A DNA stretch of 28,798 nucleotides from CAIXMG01 sp964628065 (GTDB lineage: Bacteria > Patescibacteriota > Minisyncoccia > Phycocordibacterales > UBA1006): positions 1 to 28,798 of the forward strand of contig CAZVLM010000011.1 in NCBI GenBank assembly GCA_964628065.1, written 5' to 3'. The translations under genes and the position numbers were made by a program. The notes below the pieces were generated by a model that was not told where the DNA came from, searched no databases, and saw only the letters and a program-made list of their open reading frames with translations. Positions 14,794 to 21,756 of this stretch are shown piece after piece. The first letter of the stretch is position 1, and the number at the start of each line of letters is the position of its first letter.

Positions 14794-16050
14794 TTATCTT
14801 CCCAAAATACTATCCAATGTATTCTTACGTACAATCATCCGCGCAGGGATGAATCCAGCAATAAGGGTCACAATAAGAAGGATTACAATACGCACTGCCG
14901 TTCCCGCAGGTTCAGCTACTAGAATTCCATCCGAGAATGGGAAGTTGATCGGATGAGCCTTGAACGCGGGCACTAGAAGCGCATAAAGAATGATCGTTCC
15001 GACAATCGATCCTGAAATCGCATAAAAGAGTGACTGGATCAAGTACGAAATCTGAATCGCCTGCGACGACACACCAATCCCTTTCATGATTCCAATAAAC
15101 TTTCGTCGTGTCACAGCATTGATGAAAATCACGATGAAAATAGTAATAGAAGCGACCACGATGCCAATAGCACCAATCATGTTACCCAAAACACCGAATG
15201 CCAGCTTGATCTGGTTAAGGAAGTCAGGGATAGCCTCCTGAGCCGTCTGGATCTTTGCATAGTCGTCAAATCCACTGTTTACTAGAATATCTTTTGCTTG
15301 CGCGTCAGTAATACTAGCAACATGCCTTGTGGCAATTTCATTCGCATTAAGACTTCCGCGGTCTGTTAACCGAATAAAATCTCCTTGTGTAATGAACGCA
15401 CGAATTGATACTTCCCCCACTTTCGATTTAACAATTCCCTTTACAATAAACTCTTGAGTCTTTCCACCTACTGTAATTTTTACCGTGTCTCCTGGAACGG
15501 TTCCATCCAATGAATCAAATCCGTCACCAAATGATGATGAGTATCTTCGAAGTAGGTTTGAACCAAGCACCACGTACCCACTTTCATTTGGATTTAAGTA
15601 TTCGCCTTCAAGGACGTACTTAGAAATATTTGAAAATTCATTTTCACGGACCACATCAATACCCGCCACCTGGGTTCCTGCGGTGTCAGGTTTCGCATTA
15701 AAGTCACTTCGTGTTTTATAGTTTGCCTCTACCGTTCCACCAGAAAGATATCGTTCAGTGTATTGAGTAAACTTACTATTTGATTTAATCGTTGCAAGAA
15801 TGTCCTGAGTTCGCACGATATCAGGTTTTCCTGAAAGAGTTGTCATGATGACATCTCCGGTGTATTGCTCCTTGTTTGCATTATTTCCTCCCACAATAAG
15901 TCCAATAAGGATTCCTGACACCACCACCAAGTTCAAGAACGTCAGCGTCATGATGAAAATAATCAAGCCTGTCGTCCATCGATTGGCTCGTTTCAATTGG
16001 CGTACGCCGAGAAATATCCCTACTTTAATTGACGTTTTTAAATTCGACAT
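14794..16050 (-). CDS. ABC transporter permease, MacB/FtsX type
   Basis: A 418-aa permease with the MacB topology. One membrane helix near residues 25-52 (TTGLIIFIMTLTFLNLVVVSGILIGLIVG) is followed by a large periplasmic-type domain (about 55-275). Three more helices follow as the FtsX domain (about 285-315, 335-365, 385-405). Conserved pieces are VVLGSNLLRRY in the outer domain, RRKFIGIMKGIGVSSQAIQISYLIQSLFY at the coupling helix, and the C-terminal PARMIVRKNTLDSI. It starts 13 nt after the adaptor gene with no Shine-Dalgarno, which suggests coupling. The exported substrate is unknown. Confidence 0.92.
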   Translation of the reverse strand: MSNLKTSIKVGIFLGVRQLKRANRWTTGLIIFIMTLTFLNLVVVSGILIGLIVGGNNANKEQYTGDVIMTTLSGKPDIVRTQDILATIKSNSKFTQYTERYLSGGTVEANYKTRSDFNAKPDTAGTQVAGIDVVRENEFSNISKYVLEGEYLNPNESGYVVLGSNLLRRYSSSFGDGFDSLDGTVPGDTVKITVGGKTQEFIVKGIVKSKVGEVSIRAFITQGDFIRLTDRGSLNANEIATRHVASITDAQAKDILVNSGFDDYAKIQTAQEAIPDFLNQIKLAFGVLGNMIGAIGIVVASITIFIVIFINAVTRRKFIGIMKGIGVSSQAIQISYLIQSLFYAISGSIVGTIILYALLVPAFKAHPINFPFSDGILVAEPAGTAVRIVILLIVTLIAGFIPARMIVRKNTLDSILGR

Positions 16051-16063
16051 AGGATTAAGAAGT

Positions 16064-17536
16064 TTACAGCGCCTCGCTGACCACCTTGTCTCCTTCGTTT
16101 AATCCGCTGGTAATTTCTACAAAACTGTCGCTTGAACGAAGCCCTGTTGTAACCGTCCGTTTCTCTGTCTTCTTATCGTCGATATATACATTTACATACG
16201 ACGTATTCTTATCAGTCTTGATCATGTCAGCCGGAATCGCAAGAACTTGAGTTTTTGTATTCGTGACAATCGTTGCATTCGCAGTCATTCCTGAACGAAC
16301 GCGTTCATCTTTTTCGGTAAGGACCACCTTTGTTTCATACACAGGCACGCCATCGATAATGGTTTCTGCAGGATTAATAGAAGTTATTTTCCCGGGAAAT
16401 ACCACATCTTTTCCATAGGCATCCAGCCGGAGGTCTACTGATTGTCCAACGGCAAGTTTTGCAACACTGATTTCCGGCGCCTTCAAGGTAACCTCATAAT
16501 CGCTTTCAGAAATAAGGGTGATGGTATTTGTAGTGTCCGTGCCTGAAACAGAACTTGTTGATTGTCCTGGTTTAAGCGTAAGATTTGAAACAACCCCTGC
16601 AAATGGTGCAACAATTCGTCGCTTGTTCATCTGGGAAAGAATACTGTCTACGGTTGACTGAGCCTGCTCTACGCGCGCTTGAGCCACTGACTGGTCAGCT
16701 GATGTTGTTCCAATATTTGATTGAGCATTTGCAATAGCAATATCACGAGCATTTTTTGCTGCTAGGTAGGAATTGTAGTAACTTGAATAAGTACTTGATC
16801 GCTTGTTAGGAATTGAAACAGTCCAATCGGTGTAAGCATACTGTCCACTTTCGGCAAACTGAATAAACAATCCTCGAGTTCCGAGTGCAACTGACTTATT
16901 AAGGAGTGCCGTGTTACTTACATTATCTTCAAGTCCTGTCACTGTAAAGCCTTGAGCCGTTGAACTACTGGCTCCTGATACATGAATGACGTACTCACCT
17001 TCTGGTCCTGTGTAACTTCCGGTGATAACAGGTGCTGCGACCGAAACAGTATCACTTCGTGGTACGGCCTCTAGGTCATTACTAAATAGTGCACGACGTG
17101 CATTTTCTACGAGTGCGTCTTGTTCCTTGGTAACTTTTTCTACGTTGCTACTGTTGGTGGTAACACCAGCTTTTGCAATTGTAAGTGACGCTTGCGCGTT
17201 TTTCAAACTCGCAGAAAGATCCGACATATCAAGCGACGCAAGAACCTGTCCTGCGCGAACACTGTCGCCCTCCTTTACATAGACTCCTGAGATTCGTCCC
17301 TGGTCGGCAAACCCAAGATTCACAGCGCTCGCTGATTGTGTTCGTCCAGACAAAATCACTGACTCTACTAAGTCTTTTTTCTCTACGGTTGCAATTGCGC
17401 TGTTTTCAGATTTTTCTGAGCCAGTTACGGCTACGATAATAATAATTACGACCACAATAAGGATAAACCACGCCAATTTGCTGGTTTTATACTTATTCCA
17501 TGACTCTTTTGCTTTTTCCTTGATATTGTTAAACAT
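16064..17536 (-). CDS. HlyD/MacA-type membrane fusion protein with inserted domain
   Basis: A 490-aa adaptor of a tripartite-like exporter. It has an N-terminal anchor (about residues 21-38), then a lipoyl-like half motif GRISGVYVKEGDSVRAGQVLASLD. A helical hairpin is broken by about 100 residues (about 150-255) rich in Gly/Ser/Thr/Tyr that look like a beta-sandwich (GSYTGPEGEYVIHVSG, LGTRGLFIQFAESG, DWTVSIPNKRS). Then come the second helix, the second lipoyl half (RRIVAPFAGVVSNLTLKPGQS) and the beta-barrel/membrane-proximal domains (SGMTANATI, VLAIPADMI). It is the first gene of the operon. A consensus extended -10 ends 9 nt before the ATG. Confidence 0.93.
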   Translation of the reverse strand: MFNNIKEKAKESWNKYKTSKLAWFILIVVVIIIIVAVTGSEKSENSAIATVEKKDLVESVILSGRTQSASAVNLGFADQGRISGVYVKEGDSVRAGQVLASLDMSDLSASLKNAQASLTIAKAGVTTNSSNVEKVTKEQDALVENARRALFSNDLEAVPRSDTVSVAAPVITGSYTGPEGEYVIHVSGASSSTAQGFTVTGLEDNVSNTALLNKSVALGTRGLFIQFAESGQYAYTDWTVSIPNKRSSTYSSYYNSYLAAKNARDIAIANAQSNIGTTSADQSVAQARVEQAQSTVDSILSQMNKRRIVAPFAGVVSNLTLKPGQSTSSVSGTDTTNTITLISESDYEVTLKAPEISVAKLAVGQSVDLRLDAYGKDVVFPGKITSINPAETIIDGVPVYETKVVLTEKDERVRSGMTANATIVTNTKTQVLAIPADMIKTDKNTSYVNVYIDDKKTEKRTVTTGLRSSDSFVEITSGLNEGDKVVSEAL

Positions 17537-17554
17537 AATGGAGATATTATAGCA
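17537..17554 (-). promoter_or_regulatory. Promoter of the exporter operon
   Basis: Perfect extended -10 TGC-TATAAT (17551-17546), 9 nt to the ATG at 17536. Confidence 0.6.
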
Positions 17555-17564
17555 TTTTTACAGT

Positions 17565-17590
17565 AAAAAAGCGGGTTGCCCCGCTCTTTT
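17565..17590 (-). terminator. Intrinsic terminator after the anchored Cys-pair protein
   Basis: On the minus strand AGCGGG-GCAA-CCCGCT followed by TTTTT, 7 nt after the stop of the gene at 17597. Confidence 0.8.
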
Positions 17591-17596
17591 AATTGC

Positions 17597-18166
17597 TTAT
17601 TTATCGCTAGTATATTCAATCGTATTGTCAGACGCCAATGTAAACGTCTTTGTAATTGTTCCAAGTTTGACGGTGTACTTCCCTGCAGAAAGTCCTGCCA
17701 CGGGTAGGTCAACCACAATTTCTTTAGGAGTAATAACCTGCGCGCACATCGCGTCTTTCACTTTTGAAGCGGTCGCAGTAATAGTAAACGTCTTTGCTGA
17801 AAGAGCTACTGTCGGCTTATCAAGGTCAGAACAAGTGTCAGGAAGATTCGCCTTCACGCGAGCCTGTACCTTATACGGAAATGTCTGAAGGTTGTTAATT
17901 TCAAGTGCTGAAATACTAGGTGTAACAGAAGTTCGCTCTACACCTGACACTACTCCACCTGTTGATTGAAGTGGCGCGTTAGTAATTGAATCATTCTGAA
18001 GATCTGCTTCATTTTTAATATTTTTCTGTGTTGCGAAATAGATAAGAATAATAATCGCAATAACAACAATTATTCCGATAGCGGTCCAAATTCCCGCTTT
18101 GCTTTTAGGTTCATTAGACTGCATAGGTCGTGACTGATTCGGCTGAGTAAATTTGTTTGGTTCCAT
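17597..18166 (-). CDS. Membrane-anchored extracytoplasmic protein, Ig-like with Cys pair
   Basis: A 189-aa protein. It has a short Pro/Asn/Gln-rich cytoplasmic start (about 1-24), one hydrophobic anchor (about 26-44, IWTAIGIIVVIAIIILIYF), then an outside domain of about 100 residues. That domain has alternating beta-type stretches, KANLPDTCSDLD and AMCAQVITP with one Cys each (a likely disulfide), and ends LPVAGLSAGKYTVKLGTITKTFTL. L-x-A-G-x-Y-T-V-x-x-x-G is a common last-strand pattern in Ig-like or beta-sandwich domains. No family name can be given. It has its own promoter with a 35-nt leader and a terminator, so it is separate from the exporter operon next to it. Confidence 0.75.
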   Translation of the reverse strand: MEPNKFTQPNQSRPMQSNEPKSKAGIWTAIGIIVVIAIIILIYFATQKNIKNEADLQNDSITNAPLQSTGGVVSGVERTSVTPSISALEINNLQTFPYKVQARVKANLPDTCSDLDKPTVALSAKTFTITATASKVKDAMCAQVITPKEIVVDLPVAGLSAGKYTVKLGTITKTFTLASDNTIEYTSDK

Positions 18167-18210
18167 AGGTAAGTTAAAAGGGTTAGACTGGTAACGTATT
18201 CATTATACCA
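18167..18210 (-). promoter_or_regulatory. Promoter of the Cys-pair protein, with leader
   Basis: Perfect extended -10 TGG-TATAAT (18207-18202), 35 nt to the ATG at 18166. One of the few consensus -10s here with a real leader. Confidence 0.55.
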
Positions 18211-18252
18211 CGCTAAATTTTTAAAAGGTAAAGAATTTATAAAGAGATAAGT

Positions 18253-18280
18253 TTGACACAATTTCAGTATTTGATATGCT
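18253..18280 (+). promoter_or_regulatory. Promoter of the candidate ncRNA
   Basis: TTGACA (18253-18258), 16-nt spacer, extended -10 TGA-TATGCT (18275-18280). Same layout as the small-gene cassettes at 23583 and 24232. No coding gene lies downstream on this strand. Confidence 0.65.
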
Positions 18281-18823
18281 CTAAGTATCCGTCCTGACGC
18301 CAGAAAGGTCCAGCTGGCTTGCAACCTCTTCAGAGGAAGTGGCAAATGAAGGAACCACCGCCCTTCCAGCACGGTCTAAAGCATCTCCTTTATTTTTAAG
18401 GAGATTTTTTAATTTGTCTGAATTTTTTGCTTCTGTTTCATAATGAGTAACTATAAAGAATCCATTGTTGCGGTTCGCGCCAATAGTTAGAAAATGATCA
18501 GTCTCAGGTATCACCTTGATGAAATTTATCTTATCTTTATTTCCTCCGACGTTTAAGATAACATAGTCCCAGTCACTAATAGTTATGACCATATTTTCAA
18601 GATAGAAAGATCCATGATCCTTAATTATCTTTTCAGCAATTAGTGGATCAAAGATGAGATCTCTTTGCTTTTTGTCGAAAGATAAAAAGTCTTGGAGCTT
18701 GGTTATTGCCAAATATTTTGATTCTTCGACCATTACCTCTTTTATTTTAAAAAGCATTTCTCGCTCAAGTAATGTAAGTTCTCTGATAATCCCAGTTAAA
18801 AAAGGACTTTTGTTTTTCTTCAT
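18281..18823 (-). CDS. Hypothetical protein, possibly PBECR/RelE-like; 3' end antisense to ncRNA
   Basis: A 180-aa soluble protein from the ATG at 18823, supported by an extended -10 (TGT-TAAAGT) 8 nt upstream. The core (about residues 25-135) has AEKIIKDHG, ISDWDYVILNVG, KINFIKVIPETDHFLTIGAN and NGFFIVTHYETEAKNSDKL. A helix with a His, then W-D-Y-V, then three strands ending near a threonine resembles the phage-associated Barnase-EndoU-Colicin-RelE-like nuclease folds; this is a weak similarity. The last about 40 codons are exactly antisense to the structured RNA at 18287-18410, so that tail (RAGRAVVPSFATSSEEVASQ) may be shaped by the RNA, not by protein function. Confidence 0.55.
   Translation of the reverse strand: MKKNKSPFLTGIIRELTLLEREMLFKIKEVMVEESKYLAITKLQDFLSFDKKQRDLIFDPLIAEKIIKDHGSFYLENMVITISDWDYVILNVGGNKDKINFIKVIPETDHFLTIGANRNNGFFIVTHYETEAKNSDKLKNLLKNKGDALDRAGRAVVPSFATSSEEVASQLDLSGVRTDT
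18287..18410 (+). ncRNA. Candidate structured small RNA (multi-branch fold plus terminator)
   Basis: Predicted start is about 7 nt after the -10. Closing stem CCGU (18289-18292) with ACGG (18371-18374). Inside are three hairpins: GCCAG/CUGGC (18299-18303 with 18314-18318); UUGC/GCAA (18319-18322 with 18342-18345) capped by CCUC-UUCA-GAGG (18325-18336); and GAAGG/CCUUC (18348-18352 with 18362-18366). An intrinsic terminator follows: AUCUCCUU (18383-18390), loop, AAGGAGAU (18398-18405), then a U run. Promoter, fold and terminator are all on the plus strand. It does not match the SRP, tmRNA, RNase P or riboswitch cores I can recall. It is antisense to the 3' end of the minus-strand gene at 18281-18823. 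Confidence 0.55.
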
Positions 18824-18840
18824 ACGAAAACACTTTAACA
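18824..18840 (-). promoter_or_regulatory. Promoter of the PBECR-like gene
   Basis: Extended -10 TGT-TAAAGT (18837-18832), 8 nt to the ATG at 18823. It favours this start over the open frame to 18853. Confidence 0.45.
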
Positions 18841-18883
18841 ATATTGATATCAAGAAACGTATAAGAAATAATAAGGTTTTAAT

Positions 18884-18917
18884 AAAGTAAAAAGCACTTT
18901 TCAGTGCTTTTTACTTT
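18884..18917. terminator. Strong bidirectional terminator after the helicase
   Basis: Perfect 15-bp stem AAAGTAAAAAGCACT / AGTGCTTTTTACTTT, loop TTTC. Confidence 0.8.
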
Positions 18918-18961
18918 CTCTTTAAGTTTCATATAAATAGGTTTAGCATACTTAATAATAC

Positions 18962-20782
18962 CTATCTAAGTAACCCCTTAATCTCCTCCCTGCTTGAATC
19001 TGAATAAACAACAACATTTTCTCTCGCGCGTGTAATAGCTACGTACAGTCGCTCACGAAGGATCGTAAGTCGCTCTTGATCGAATTCTGGATGAAGACCG
19101 CTTGGGGCGAAAATATCCTTATCTACGTGAATAATAAACACCGAATCAAATTCCAATCCTTGGAATTCAGTCACGGTACCGATGTGAACCTGACTAGAGA
19201 ATTGGTTAAAAAATTCCTTTGTCCTTTCAAGAGTATTTTCGTTATAGCAAATAATACCGATCTGGTCATCCTGGTGTGCCAACAAATAATCTTTGATCTG
19301 TTGCTGATGATTACCGTGTACCCACTCGCTCTTACCCTCTACCGTATTCTGATTATCTTCAGCTGACTTGTATCCTAGAGTTGCAAGCATTTGCAGTACT
19401 GATCTGCTGTTTCGATACACCTTACTTAATAAAATATTCCTATTTTCAAGAATGGCAATGCCGCTCTGCGAGAAATCTGAAATTGATCCAAATTTTGTCT
19501 GCTGATGAATGTCTCCCACGAATAAGCAAGACGCTTTTGGAGAAAGGGTTTTATTCAATAGTAGTAGCTGATCTGCGGTATAGTTTTCAAACTCATCCAC
19601 GAGCAGTGTATCGTAATGCAGTTCTTCCCTGATATGCACAGGTGCCATTACCTTCCCTTTCTTTTTGAAAACTCTCTTCTGTTGCAATACTTTATTATCG
19701 TCAGTCTGCACTTGTATTTTAAGGAGTGCCGTAAGATCCTGCTTATCCAATACTTTTTCTTCTTTCTGAGTCTTCCAGAGTTTTTTAAATGCCGAATCTT
19801 CATGCGCCCCAAATACGACATCAAGTGTCTTCCACGGATCGGCGGCTGTGCGCATCGAATCCTGAATCGTTTCAATTGCTTTTACTTTATTCCATTCGTA
19901 CCAATCGCGAAGCAGTGCTTCATCCCCATAACGATCGACATACGAATACTCTTTAGAAAGCGCGAGTAGCCCAGAGCACCATGTTTCAAATGTTGTAAAC
20001 TTAACGCCTTCAACTCCGAGATTTACGAACAGCGAACTAAAGTAAGTAATACTGCTTTCGTCCTGAATGAAGATAATAGTATTCTCAGGCTTATAAATTT
20101 CTGACGTGTCAGGATTCTGAAGCAGGTATGCAACACGGTGAAGCGCAAGCGTTGTCTTTCCCGACCCGGCTGGACCTGAAATGACCATCTGTCCCTTGGG
20201 ATCAAGGACAATGATTTCGTTCTGCGCACGCTCAAGTTCGCGCACAATATCGGAAAGTCCAAATCCTGTTTTGCGAATCGCAATATGCTCGTCATACACC
20301 AGTGACCGCCCAGTAGCTGTAACATCATAGAGAGAAACAATATGACTGTTAGAAATAAAATAATCTTCACGACTTAACACAACACCACTTCGAGATTGAC
20401 CATTTGGTCTTACATACGAAAAAGGCCCTGGCGGAATAAATCGTAGTCCTGCGACAGGAACCGTCCATGAATACACCTTGTCCATAAGGAATGAAAATTT
20501 TCCTATGTAAATCGTTTCCTGCTCATTTTTATCATCAAACTTCACAACAAGTCGAACAAAGAACGGCGACTTCTCCGAAAATTTGAGATTATGCACGTTC
20601 TGCATCCATTGGTTATAGAAGAAGTAGAATTTCTCGCGCTCTTCTCCTCGCAGTTTCGCGAACGTCTCCTGCGGATTGGCAACACGCACTTCCATTTCTT
20701 TTTTCTCATCGGAAATATGCGCCACGATACCCGCAACTTCTTCTTTTCGTATTAAGTAATGTTCTTCTTGAGTAAGCGACAT
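18962..20782 (-). CDS. HelD/UvrD-like superfamily I helicase-type ATPase
   Basis: A 606-aa protein. The N-terminal about 190 residues form a charged region with a helical arm (EETFAKLRGEEREKFYFFYNQW-type) and a beta domain. Walker A is ISGPAGSGKTTLALHRVAYLL at about residue 201, in the form typical of HelD. Walker B is LLVDEFENYTADQL, where most relatives have DE-A/S-Q. Motif III region is CLFVGDIHQQTKFG, motif IV LSKVYRNS, motif V VTEFQGLEFDSVFI and motif VI ERLYVAITRARENV. HelD recycles stalled RNA polymerase in Firmicutes and Actinobacteria; that role here is by similarity only. A -10 (TATACT) lies 20 nt before the ATG. Single gene, closed by a strong terminator. Confidence 0.88.
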   Translation of the reverse strand: MSLTQEEHYLIRKEEVAGIVAHISDEKKEMEVRVANPQETFAKLRGEEREKFYFFYNQWMQNVHNLKFSEKSPFFVRLVVKFDDKNEQETIYIGKFSFLMDKVYSWTVPVAGLRFIPPGPFSYVRPNGQSRSGVVLSREDYFISNSHIVSLYDVTATGRSLVYDEHIAIRKTGFGLSDIVRELERAQNEIIVLDPKGQMVISGPAGSGKTTLALHRVAYLLQNPDTSEIYKPENTIIFIQDESSITYFSSLFVNLGVEGVKFTTFETWCSGLLALSKEYSYVDRYGDEALLRDWYEWNKVKAIETIQDSMRTAADPWKTLDVVFGAHEDSAFKKLWKTQKEEKVLDKQDLTALLKIQVQTDDNKVLQQKRVFKKKGKVMAPVHIREELHYDTLLVDEFENYTADQLLLLNKTLSPKASCLFVGDIHQQTKFGSISDFSQSGIAILENRNILLSKVYRNSRSVLQMLATLGYKSAEDNQNTVEGKSEWVHGNHQQQIKDYLLAHQDDQIGIICYNENTLERTKEFFNQFSSQVHIGTVTEFQGLEFDSVFIIHVDKDIFAPSGLHPEFDQERLTILRERLYVAITRARENVVVYSDSSREEIKGLLR

Positions 20783-20808
20783 AGGATTTTGAATATTTTG
20801 TAAGTATA
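20783..20808 (-). promoter_or_regulatory. Promoter of the HelD-like gene
   Basis: TATACT (20808-20803), 20 nt to the ATG. Neither a TG extension nor a good -35 is seen. Confidence 0.4.
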
Positions 20809-20827
20809 CCTCAACTTAATAATAATT

Positions 20828-20860
20828 AAAAAAACGCATCCATTATGACGCGTTTTTTTA
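20828..20860. terminator. Terminator after the secreted protein (bidirectional)
   Basis: AAAAAAACGC (20828-20837) pairs with GCGTTTTTTT (20850-20859) around a 12-nt loop. It ends 11 nt from the stop of the gene at 20871. Confidence 0.75.
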
Positions 20861-20870
20861 TTAAGTTTTT

Positions 20871-21620
20871 TCACTCTACAACCAATACGTTCGACTGCTG
20901 GGCGGGAAAAACAGAACCGTTTCTCACCTGGCCATTCAGAAGATATGGAGCATAAGGCCCAATATCGAGCAGAACCGCATCAATCCAACAGTTGAAATGA
21001 ACATTTCCGTAATTGGTATCCCTTGCCAAGCCTTGCACCTGGGAAGCCGCTTTTGAAAGCGTAGATGCCTTTACCGTTACAATCAGCCAGTCAACTCCAC
21101 TTGTTAAAGGAGCGCCTGTCACTGCATCAGTTTTCTCCCAGCTCTTCTGGATCAAGAATCGCCACTGGTCAGGATCTTTCTTAAGTCTTGAAACAAGACT
21201 TTCCATAACCGCGTTGTTTTTGATTACCTGATAAACAGGAATCTGATTTGACGCATAAGACACCGTGGTAATTAAGAGCGCCTTTGTGTTTAGATAAGCA
21301 TTTGCTTTTCTTGCAAATACATCCGTAGTGTCTCCGATGTTTACGCCGTTTTGGTAAGCGTTGCCGGCTATCTTTCCTTTCGGAGAGGTATAGGCAGCGG
21401 TCATTACCAATGTTTTGCCGTATAAATCAGAGCTAGTTGGGTAGCATTTTATGGTAGCGTCTTTTTCAAGAGAAATCGCTTCGCCAAGATAGGCGCCATC
21501 ACTTGAAGTAAAATCCCACAATGTTACATTTCCGTGTTTTTCAGGAGAACTTAACTTTGTAGTCTGGGCTATTAATCCAGTAGTAAATAGGATTGAAAAG
21601 GCAATAAGGATAGTTTTCAT
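20871..21620 (-). CDS. Secreted protein of unknown function
   Basis: A 249-aa protein with a Sec signal peptide (KTILIAFSILFTTGLIAQT, cleavage likely after GLIA at about 18). The mature part is Thr/Ser/Asn-rich with alternating beta strands (GNVTLWDFTSSDGAYLGEAISL, LVMTAAYTSPKGKIAGNAY) and a helix-rich middle (MESLVSRLKKDPDQWRFLIQKSWEK). Two Cys (IKCYP, HFNCWID) could form a disulfide. I recognise no family; overall it reads like a beta-sandwich surface protein. It ends with TGA, so TGA is a stop in this genome. It has the strongest sigma70-type promoter of the window and a 70-nt leader, so high expression is expected. Confidence 0.75.
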   Translation of the reverse strand: MKTILIAFSILFTTGLIAQTTKLSSPEKHGNVTLWDFTSSDGAYLGEAISLEKDATIKCYPTSSDLYGKTLVMTAAYTSPKGKIAGNAYQNGVNIGDTTDVFARKANAYLNTKALLITTVSYASNQIPVYQVIKNNAVMESLVSRLKKDPDQWRFLIQKSWEKTDAVTGAPLTSGVDWLIVTVKASTLSKAASQVQGLARDTNYGNVHFNCWIDAVLLDIGPYAPYLLNGQVRNGSVFPAQQSNVLVVE

Positions 21621-21719
21621 CTTTAGGAGTTAAGGGTTATGAAAATGAGTTATTTTATTGTGAAGAATTTATTTTAAGCTCTACTTTACAAGTATAGCAT
21701 GTTTATAGTATTTTGTCAA
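21621..21719 (-). promoter_or_regulatory. Strong promoter and leader of the secreted protein
   Basis: TTGACA (21719-21714), 17-nt spacer, extended -10 TGC-TATACT (21696-21691), about 65 nt of A/T-rich leader to the ATG at 21620. No Shine-Dalgarno. Confidence 0.75.
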
Positions 21720-21721
21720 GT

Positions 21722-21751
21722 TAAAAACCCTTATATTACAAGGGTTTTTAT
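21722..21751 (-). terminator. Terminator after typA
   Basis: TAAAAACCCTT pairs with AAGGGTTTTTA around a 7-nt loop, 6 nt beyond the typA stop; 3 nt from the -35 of the next gene. Confidence 0.8.
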
Positions 21752-21756
21752 ACTAA

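Noticed and set aside
18287..18410. SRP (4.5S) RNA, hammerhead ribozyme or a known riboswitch
   Set aside because: The SRP GGAA-tetraloop/AGCAG core and the hammerhead CUGANGA/GAAA core are absent, and no downstream gene on the same strand fits a riboswitch.
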